7,319 nucleotides of DNA from an uncultured Clostridia bacterium (lineage in GTDB: Bacteria; Bacillota; Clostridia; Oscillospirales; Ruminococcaceae): positions 1-7,319 of the forward strand of contig CANRLY010000094.1 of assembly GCA_947631585.1 (NCBI GenBank), in the 5' to 3' direction. Every line of letters starts with the position of its first letter. Within the stretch, counting starts at the first letter, position 1. The notes under the pieces were generated by a model, which searched no databases, was not told the origin of the DNA, and saw only the letters and a program-made list of their open reading frames with translations. Positions 1 to 3,889 of the stretch are shown here, in pieces. The translations under genes and the position numbers were made by a program.

Positions 1-449
1 TCGACTCCGTACATATCGGTATTCCATGCACAAATGCTGTTAGTTTTGGCTATCTGACGGGCAGTCTTGTCTGTTCCAAAAATTGGCATATCGGCATGAA
101 CGGCTTTCCTTGGGATACCTCTCATTATATGTATGCCGAATTTCAGTCCCAGCGAATGAATATACTCCGCCAGCGGCGCAAAACCTTTTCCTCCGGCTGC
201 CGATGGGAAGCGGCTCACCGCAGGAACAAATCTTGAAAACTCATCTATACACATTTCTGTGAACGGCTGGTAATCATGATTTTTTGCCGTTGGCTGATAC
301 CACTGGATATCAATTATCACATATTCATAACCATACTTTTTGAGATACTTTGCCATATATTCAGCGTTTTTCCTGACTATTTCTTCTGTTACGCCAGCGC
401 CGTAGCAGTCCCAGCTGTTCCAGCCCATAGGCGGAGTTTTTGCTATCAT
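1..449 (-). CDS. GH27 alpha-galactosidase, N-terminal part (cut by left edge)
   Basis: Glycoside hydrolase family 27, expected to remove alpha-1,6-linked galactose from plant galactosides. I translated the minus strand from ATG 449 and found 149 open codons to the edge. The protein begins MIAKTPPMGWNSWDCYG, the hallmark first strand of the GH27 barrel. It continues with YGYEYVIIDIQWYQP (second strand, IQW variant of the usual DDCW region), LGLKFGIHIMRG, and then ARQIAKTNSICAWNTDMYGV. The nucleophile and acid/base aspartates would lie further on, outside the window, so activity cannot be judged. There is no signal peptide, so the enzyme is probably cytoplasmic and acts on imported oligosaccharides. 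The start is supported by AAGGGG seven bases upstream and by the family's N-terminal motif. The gene follows the HTH regulator gene on the same strand after 69 bp and has its own promoter (482-510). Family assignment is firm; exact substrate is unknown. Confidence 0.9.
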   Translation of the reverse strand, partial: MIAKTPPMGWNSWDCYGAGVTEEIVRKNAEYMAKYLKKYGYEYVIIDIQWYQPTAKNHDYQPFTEMCIDEFSRFVPAVSRFPSAAGGKGFAPLAEYIHSLGLKFGIHIMRGIPRKAVHADMPIFGTDKTARQIAKTNSICAWNTDMYGV

Positions 450-481
450 AAGACGACCCCTTTTCTGTTGTGATAATATTA

Positions 482-510
482 ATTTTAAGGCAAGGCGGCG
501 GTTTTGTCAA
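482..510 (-). promoter_or_regulatory. SigA-type promoter of the GH27 gene
   Basis: On the minus strand, TTGACA (510-505) and TAAAAT (487-482) are separated by 17 bp. Transcription would start near 475, about 26 bases before the start codon. It lies in the short gap after the HTH gene. No clear terminator precedes it, so read-through from the upstream operon is also possible. Confidence 0.7.
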
Positions 511-518
511 CAAAAAAC

Positions 519-722
519 CTACTCTTCAAATCTGAAAAGTTCCTCAACCGTTGTATCGAACACAGCCGCTATATCCATAGCCAGCTTCAGCGACGGATTA
601 TACTGCCCTTTCTCCAGGCGAATGATAGTTTCCCGCCTGACGCCGACCTTTAACGCCAGTTCGTCCTGTTTCATACCCGTTTTTGCACGGTATTCCTTTA
701 GTTTTGTTTTAAATTCTCCCAC
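519..722 (-). CDS. XRE-family HTH transcriptional regulator, 67 aa
   Basis: A minimal Cro/C1-type DNA-binding protein that consists almost entirely of the helix-turn-helix domain. Residues 5-62 give the usual five-helix pattern: LKEYRAKTGMKQDELALKVG, then the recognition helix region VRRETIIRLEKGQYNPSLK, ending with a helix and VEELFRFEE. The start is GTG at 722, supported by GAGGAG six bases upstream; the annotated length fits this family of about 65-70 aa regulators. The gene lies 3 bp after the stop codon of the 130-aa membrane protein, so translation of the two is probably coupled. Small XRE regulators next to small membrane proteins are common in Firmicutes. I infer that it represses its own operon through the three GTGATA/TATCAC dyads at 1621-1706. 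Its inducing signal is not visible; there is no ligand domain, so the membrane proteins may pass it on. Confidence 0.93.
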   Translation of the reverse strand: MGEFKTKLKEYRAKTGMKQDELALKVGVRRETIIRLEKGQYNPSLKLAMDIAAVFDTTVEELFRFEE

Positions 723-725
723 GGT

Positions 726-1118
726 CTACTCCTCATCGTCAGGAATGTTCCCTTTTCTGTCGAGTACAAGAAATATAATGCTTCTCAGTATCACAAGTCC
801 GCAAAAGTTTAACAAAAACACTTTGTAGTTCATTCTTACAATGTCGCTGTCGTCAAAGCTTAAAAGCGAGTAGGCAAAAATGCATATCAGCGAGCACCAC
901 ATTGTCACGGTATTTGCCTTTGAAAGATCAAGCTTTGTAAGTTCATCGGGTTTTTCGGTTTTATGTCCTATACCGAGAAAACCAAGACCGAACACATATA
1001 TTAAAAATATCACCTTTTCAACCCATTCGGGGGTATTCAGCGGAATAAGCGTAAGCACTGCCATCACAACCGCCATAAGTATAATAGTGTAATGCTTTTT
1101 ACGATAGTTCCTTATCAT
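726..1118 (-). CDS. Small four-helix membrane protein, 130 aa, second gene of HTH operon
   Basis: Not assigned to a named family with certainty; it resembles the uncharacterised small membrane proteins (DUF2178-like) often encoded beside XRE regulators. Hydrophobic segments lie at about residues 11-27, 34-51, 70-88 and 98-119. Between helices 2 and 3 is a charged loop with KPDELTKLDLSKAN, and the tail RKGNIPDDEE is charged. I chose ATG 1118 because GGTGA lies five bases upstream and because it leaves a 25-bp gap after the preceding gene; an upstream in-frame start at 1178 would overlap that gene by 35 bp and has no good ribosome site. The helix layout, the DEL loop and the end of helix 4 match the preceding 152-aa protein, which points to an old duplication. 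The two could form a hetero-oligomer, but no catalytic residues are apparent. Confidence 0.85.
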   Translation of the reverse strand: MIRNYRKKHYTIILMAVVMAVLTLIPLNTPEWVEKVIFLIYVFGLGFLGIGHKTEKPDELTKLDLSKANTVTMWCSLICIFAYSLLSFDDSDIVRMNYKVFLLNFCGLVILRSIIFLVLDRKGNIPDDEE

Positions 1119-1143
1119 TTTTGTCACCAACCTTTTTATATTG

Positions 1144-1602
1144 TTATTCGCCTTCTGCTTTGCCTTCGATAAGCACAAACAACAGGTTTTCCAGAAAATT
1201 ATAGCTCACCCATATGATTAGCCACACATTTCCGAAAAAAGTTTTATCTATATTCAGCGTGAACTTCATATCAGACAAATAGCATACTATAGCAAACACA
1301 GCAAGCAGTCCGATAAACGTACTCATCATAAAGTCGTGTACTTTCAGCATATGGATATTTGAAAGCTCATCGTCTTTTTCGACGTCGTATTTAATGATGA
1401 TCCTTATGTACATAATGAAAATGGCTACAATTATTATCAGGATAAAAAGCGCAACAAGGTCGTTTTCCATATGGAAATGATCGAATACCGTAAATAACAC
1501 CGCCGGTATAAGTCCCAGACCATATATTATCGCCAGCATTTTACGGTAGTTAAAAAGCGAGATGATGGGTTTTTGTTTTGTCGGTTTTGAATTTTCAGGC
1601 AT
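1144..1602 (-). CDS. Small four-helix membrane protein, 152 aa, first gene of HTH operon
   Basis: Unrecognised integral membrane protein. Predicted helices lie at about residues 22-40, 49-70, 91-109 and 122-145. A basic cytoplasm-type N-terminus (KPTKQKP) precedes helix 1. The loop between helices 2 and 3 contains EKDDELSNIHMLKVHD, matching the KPDELTKLDLSKAN loop of the next gene, and both proteins end helix 4 with a hydrophobic run and a charged tail. The start at 1602 is preceded by AAGGAG at eight bases and by a promoter ending about 40 bases upstream; the open frame extends upstream to 1776 but would run through the promoter and operators, so that longer form is rejected. It is the promoter-proximal gene and is followed by the second membrane protein and the HTH regulator. 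Function is unknown. A role in sensing membrane state or an envelope stressor would fit the layout but is only a guess. Confidence 0.85.
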   Translation of the reverse strand: MPENSKPTKQKPIISLFNYRKMLAIIYGLGLIPAVLFTVFDHFHMENDLVALFILIIIVAIFIMYIRIIIKYDVEKDDELSNIHMLKVHDFMMSTFIGLLAVFAIVCYLSDMKFTLNIDKTFFGNVWLIIWVSYNFLENLLFVLIEGKAEGE

Positions 1603-1620
1603 TGTAATTTCTCCTTTTTG

Positions 1621-1638
1621 AGTGATAAATAAATCACT
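1621..1638. promoter_or_regulatory. Operator A, dyad AGTGAT-N6-ATCACT
   Basis: Inverted repeat centred at 1629.5, just downstream of the predicted transcription start (about 1642) and just upstream of the ribosome site of the 152-aa membrane protein gene. It shares the GTGAT/ATCAC arms with operators B and C. Bound protein here would block promoter clearance. Confidence 0.7.
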
Positions 1639-1642
1639 TGAT

Positions 1643-1658
1643 GTGATAATTATATCAC
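1643..1658. promoter_or_regulatory. Operator B, dyad GTGATA-N4-TATCAC over the -10 box
   Basis: Inverted repeat with perfect 6-bp arms, centred at 1650.5. The -10 hexamer TATAAT (minus strand, 1654-1649) lies inside it, so occupation would exclude RNA polymerase. The centre is exactly 21 bp from operator A and 42 bp from operator C. Confidence 0.75.
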
Positions 1659-1677
1659 CTGTGCAAGTCCTTGTCAA
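1649..1677 (-). promoter_or_regulatory. Perfect consensus SigA promoter of the membrane-protein/HTH operon
   Basis: On the minus strand, TTGACA (1677-1672) and TATAAT (1654-1649) are separated by 17 bp, a full match to the consensus. Start point is expected near 1642, giving a leader of about 40 bases. Such a strong promoter held among three operators fits tight repression that is released under a particular condition. Confidence 0.85.
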
Positions 1678-1678
1678 C

Positions 1679-1706
1679 ACAAAAGTGATAAATTTATCAC
1701 TTTTGT
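1679..1706. promoter_or_regulatory. Operator C, 28-bp perfect palindrome
   Basis: A perfect 28-bp palindrome centred at 1692.5, with core GTGATAAATTTATCAC and extended arms beginning ACAAAA. It lies directly upstream of the -35 box at 1677-1672. It has the longest arms of the three operators and is probably the highest-affinity site. It could also act as a hairpin in RNA, but its place outside any transcript of the operon and its family likeness to A and B favour a DNA-binding role. Confidence 0.75.
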
Positions 1707-1751
1707 AGGAACTGACAAAAACAGCCGCCCGATATTGTTCAAATATGTTAA

Positions 1752-1782
1752 GACCGCATATGTCGCAGCAACACATACGGTC
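1752..1782 (-). terminator. Possible weak terminator after the 267-aa membrane protein gene
   Basis: Stem-loop with GACCG/CGGTC at its base, about 12 paired positions with two mismatches, and a 7-base loop. It lies 22 bp past the stop codon of the gene ending at 1805. The following minus-strand sequence (TTAACATATTTG) is only moderately U-rich, so termination may be inefficient. Confidence 0.4.
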
Positions 1783-1804
1783 CCGATAGACTTATTTAAT
1801 TAAA

Positions 1805-2608
1805 CTAAACATTAATATAGCTGTCGTCTTTCTTGCTGTTATTTTCAGGGACTTTGTCAGGAAAAACCTTATCAAGCAGCTCTTTGCGCTTATCGCCGGT
1901 AACGGTATCTCCGCCAAACCTGACCTCTGATATCTTCATTCCGCCAAACGAAAAGCCGTCATACTCAACAGTGAAGTCCAACTCCACAGCGGCGGTCTTG
2001 CCGTCAAAGGTCATATCTGCCGAGACTGTGACAACGCTTACTTCTTTTCCTTTACTACAGCTCCACTTTGCATCCGCAAACGAATCATTCATGGAAAGCA
2101 CATCGTCTATCATCATATCTGCAATAGAGCTTTTATCGCTCAGGTCGGTTATTTCCGAGCAGTAAGAATATCTTACAGTATCAATATAATCCTGTTCGCT
2201 GTACGGAACAGGCGTTATAATGCTGTTGTTAACCAGCGCAATAACAGTTGCAATCATGCAGACAATGCCGTTGATATAGTTCCCCGAAGCAATGAGTTTT
2301 GCCCTTGCAAACAAATATACTAGCGGAATGAAAGCCAGATTTATTATCCCACGGTCCTCATAGCCGGACTTTCTGAGAATTTTGCAGTCACGCCTGCAAA
2401 GTATCACACAAAGGATATAAGTGAACACCCACAGCACTATAGCGGCAAACTTGCTGCCGGACAACTTCCCAATTATAAGTGAAAACACAGGCGCCATCGC
2501 AACGAACCACACTGCGCCGTTATCCGTTGACGGTACAGGCGGCACTGCGCCGGGAATATTCACAAACGGCGGAACGTCAAATCCTCCGCCCTGATAATAA
2601 CTGCTCAT
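1805..2608 (-). CDS. Membrane protein of unknown function with beta-rich C-terminal half, 267 aa
   Basis: I do not recognise a named family. The N-terminus is rich in Gly, Pro and Tyr (SSYYQGGGF, then IPGAVPPVP), a flexible lead often seen in Firmicute membrane proteins. Hydrophobic segments lie at about 31-47, 53-71, 88-103 and 109-127, with a basic, Cys-containing loop CRRDCKILRKSGYEDRG between the second and third. From about 131 to 267 the chain is soluble, with alternating hydrophobic strands (EVSVVTVSADMTFDGKTAAV, ELDFTVEYDGFSFGGMKI) and a charged tail; this looks like a small beta domain. I set the start at ATG 2608 because GGAG lies 9-12 bases upstream and because the longer frame to 2653 would begin upstream of the promoter -10 box. 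It stands alone as a transcription unit. Function unknown. Confidence 0.85.
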   Translation of the reverse strand: MSSYYQGGGFDVPPFVNIPGAVPPVPSTDNGAVWFVAMAPVFSLIIGKLSGSKFAAIVLWVFTYILCVILCRRDCKILRKSGYEDRGIINLAFIPLVYLFARAKLIASGNYINGIVCMIATVIALVNNSIITPVPYSEQDYIDTVRYSYCSEITDLSDKSSIADMMIDDVLSMNDSFADAKWSCSKGKEVSVVTVSADMTFDGKTAAVELDFTVEYDGFSFGGMKISEVRFGGDTVTGDKRKELLDKVFPDKVPENNSKKDDSYINV

Positions 2609-2641
2609 CGCTCTTCTCCGATCATAAATAACATTAATACT

Positions 2642-2670
2642 ATTATACATCATTTTAAAATATCAATCAA
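2642..2670 (-). promoter_or_regulatory. SigA-type promoter of the 267-aa membrane protein gene
   Basis: On the minus strand, TTGATT (2670-2665) and TATAAT (2647-2642) are separated by 17 bp. Predicted start is near 2635, about 27 bases before ATG 2608. This promoter rules out the longer start at 2653. Confidence 0.75.
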
Positions 2671-2675
2671 GAGAG

Positions 2676-2702
2676 ATCGCTCCCTTTTTTCAAGAGAGCG
2701 AT
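2676..2702 (-). terminator. Short hairpin between phosphotransferase and membrane protein genes
   Basis: Inverted repeat ATCGCTC (2676-2682) and GAGCGAT (2696-2702) with a 13-base loop, 26 bp past the phosphotransferase stop codon. On the minus strand the stem is followed by CTCTCTTGATTG, without a clean U run, so it is a weak terminator at best. It also lies just upstream of the -35 box at 2670-2665, so it may be an operator instead. TCAAGAGAG is repeated directly at 2667-2675 and 2690-2698. Confidence 0.35.
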
Positions 2703-2728
2703 GAGATTTTAAATATTTATCAAATCGA

Positions 2729-3490
2729 TTAGTCGTAATCTACAACGTCTATCCACTTCATAAGAAGTTCTCTTTCCTCCGGCTTGTTCTTGATGAGCTG
2801 AGCCGCAGCGACTATCGGCAGCCACGCCTGAACATATCTCTTGGAAGTACCGCTGGCAAGGCAGAACTTATCCATGTACTTATCAGCAAGAGCAGGATAT
2901 TCCAGGCAAAGGAGCAGATATGTTCTTGCAACGTCCGCCGAAGCGTTTCCCTGTCTGGCGGCTACCCAGTCAAGCACATATGTGCCTTCCTCGTTTATGA
3001 TTATGTTCCGGGGAGTGAGATTTCCGTGGCAAAGCTTAATATGTTTCGGCATGGAATCGAGCCTGGTGAGAAGTTCGTATTTCTTGATCTCGTCTATCAC
3101 GCCAAGGGATTTTATCTGTCTTGACATCTTATCTTTAAGTTTGCTGAGAAGCGGCATATACTGGGCATGAAGCTCCATCTGCACATCGACCATTTTATCG
3201 AGGTAAAGATCGGTCTTTGACGGGTCCTCTTCGATAAGATCGTGCATGGTCTTGCCCTTGATAAGATCCATTGTGATAGCCCATCTGCCGTCTGAAAGCA
3301 CGGAAACTTCATTAACGCTGGGCATTTTCAGCCATGAGTTCACAAGCGTTGTCTCAACTCTCGCCTGCGTCAGAGCCTCATAAAGGCATTTCTCCTTGAG
3401 CGAAGGATCGTTGAACACCTTGACCGCCTTGCCTTCATACTCATAAACTTCAACGCCGTCGCCTTCTGCAATAAGGTTTTTAAGTTCCAT
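2729..3490 (-). CDS. APH/choline-kinase-fold phosphotransferase with HGN variant, 253 aa
   Basis: A kinase-like protein of the aminoglycoside phosphotransferase/choline kinase superfamily, ATP-dependent if active; substrate unknown. Residues 9-26 form the N-lobe start (AEGDGVEVYEYEGKAVKVF, with K24 as the likely ATP-binding Lys). A hinge-like segment WAITMDLIKGKTMHDLI follows. The catalytic loop is LCHGNLTPRNIII, giving H155 and N162 in the HGD-x4-N motif but Asn157 (codon AAT) where the family has the catalytic Asp. The metal-binding Asp is kept as D174 in VLDWVAARQGNASADVARTYLL. Family relatives that I recall from Clostridia have HGD here. The start is ATG 3490, with AAAGGAG nine bases upstream; a TTG at 3496 is too close to that ribosome site. 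It has its own promoter and stands divergent from adhE. It may be a pseudokinase or a slow enzyme; a role in antibiotic resistance is not supported. Confidence 0.85.
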   Translation of the reverse strand: MELKNLIAEGDGVEVYEYEGKAVKVFNDPSLKEKCLYEALTQARVETTLVNSWLKMPSVNEVSVLSDGRWAITMDLIKGKTMHDLIEEDPSKTDLYLDKMVDVQMELHAQYMPLLSKLKDKMSRQIKSLGVIDEIKKYELLTRLDSMPKHIKLCHGNLTPRNIIINEEGTYVLDWVAARQGNASADVARTYLLLCLEYPALADKYMDKFCLASGTSKRYVQAWLPIVAAAQLIKNKPEERELLMKWIDVVDYD

Positions 3491-3519
3491 AAACAAAGTC
3501 TCCTTTCGGAAAATTATAT

Positions 3520-3540
3520 GAAATATTAATTAAATATTTC
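3520..3540. repeat. AT-rich dyad in the phosphotransferase leader
   Basis: Inverted repeat GAAATATT-N5-AATATTTC (perfect 8-bp arms) lying between the predicted start point (about 3544) and the ribosome site. It could be an operator, but such AT-rich dyads arise by chance in this kind of intergenic DNA. Confidence 0.35.
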
Positions 3541-3550
3541 TTGTATCAAT

Positions 3551-3579
3551 ATTGTACTATAAATATCCGTAATTGTCAA
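3551..3579 (-). promoter_or_regulatory. SigA-type promoter of the phosphotransferase gene
   Basis: On the minus strand, TTGACA (3579-3574) and TACAAT (3556-3551) are separated by 17 bp. Start point is expected near 3544, giving a leader of about 54 bases. One copy of TTGTACTA (3552-3559, plus strand) overlaps the -10 box. Confidence 0.8.
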
Positions 3580-3720
3580 TAGGTTTTGTGCAAAAATACT
3601 ATTGTTAAGTGTTAAGATATATTTATAATAAAATTTATTCATATTTGAATTTTAAACTCTTGCCATTGAAAACAATTTTTAAATTAGTACAATTATTTTT
3701 TGGTTAAAACGCCATAAAAC

Positions 3721-3743
3721 AATATTCACTTTTTGTGAATATT
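3721..3743. promoter_or_regulatory. Dyad AATATTCAC-N5-GTGAATATT upstream of adhE
   Basis: Perfect 9-bp inverted arms around TTTTT, centred about 95 bp upstream of the predicted adhE start point. This is a likely regulator site. The arm order (TTCAC left, GTGAA right) is the reverse of a Rex site, so I do not call it Rex. Confidence 0.5.
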
Positions 3744-3791
3744 CAATAATAAAGTTCGGGAAAATATTATAAAAGTTGTACTAATGAAAAA

Positions 3792-3820
3792 TTGACAAAA
3801 AAATCACTTACATATATAAT
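3792..3820 (+). promoter_or_regulatory. Perfect consensus SigA promoter of adhE
   Basis: TTGACA (3792-3797) and TATAAT (3815-3820) are separated by 17 bp. The start point is expected near 3827, giving a leader of about 63 bases before ATG 3890. A full consensus fits high expression of a central fermentation enzyme. One TTGTACTA motif ends 8 bp upstream of the -35 box. Confidence 0.85.
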
Positions 3821-3889
3821 TAAAGTAGACTATATTAATAGTAGTTTCAGTCGCAGTAACATAAAATACATGATGGAGGGGTTGTTTTT

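Larger units (their letters stand above)
3491..3889. other. Gene-free divergent control region between phosphotransferase and adhE
   Basis: This 399-bp, very AT-rich stretch holds no supported gene or structural RNA. It contains a minus-strand promoter at 3551-3579, a plus-strand promoter at 3792-3820, three TTGTACTA motifs (3552-3559, 3685-3692 reversed, 3776-3783), a tandem TGTTAAG pair at 3603-3616, and a dyad at 3721-3743. The 210 bp between the two promoters are long for simple divergent promoters and probably hold control sites for adhE. Confidence 0.75.

Noticed and set aside
276..473. Plus-strand frame opposite the alpha-galactosidase start
   Set aside because: The minus strand encodes a clear GH27 N-terminus; the plus frame yields a low-complexity hydrophobic peptide without start signals.
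1679..1706. Palindrome C as a terminator for the upstream gene
   Set aside because: It has an AT-rich stem without a GC clamp, it matches the operator family of A and B, and a better placed stem-loop lies at 1752-1782.
1603..1776. 58-residue N-terminal extension of the 152-aa membrane protein
   Set aside because: It would be encoded by the promoter, operators and leader; the strong ribosome site and ATG at 1602 explain the real start.
2609..2653. Longer start of the 267-aa membrane protein at 2653
   Set aside because: The start would lie upstream of the -10 box and has no ribosome site, while ATG 2608 has a good one.
2729..3490. Aminoglycoside resistance gene
   Set aside because: Only the general APH fold is shared; the catalytic Asp is replaced and there is no mobile or resistance context.
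3601..3618. Rex-like site TTGTTAA...TTAAG upstream of adhE
   Set aside because: The left arm fits the clostridial Rex half-site, but the spacing is three instead of four and the right arm does not match TTAACAA. It is better read as a tandem TGTTAAG repeat.
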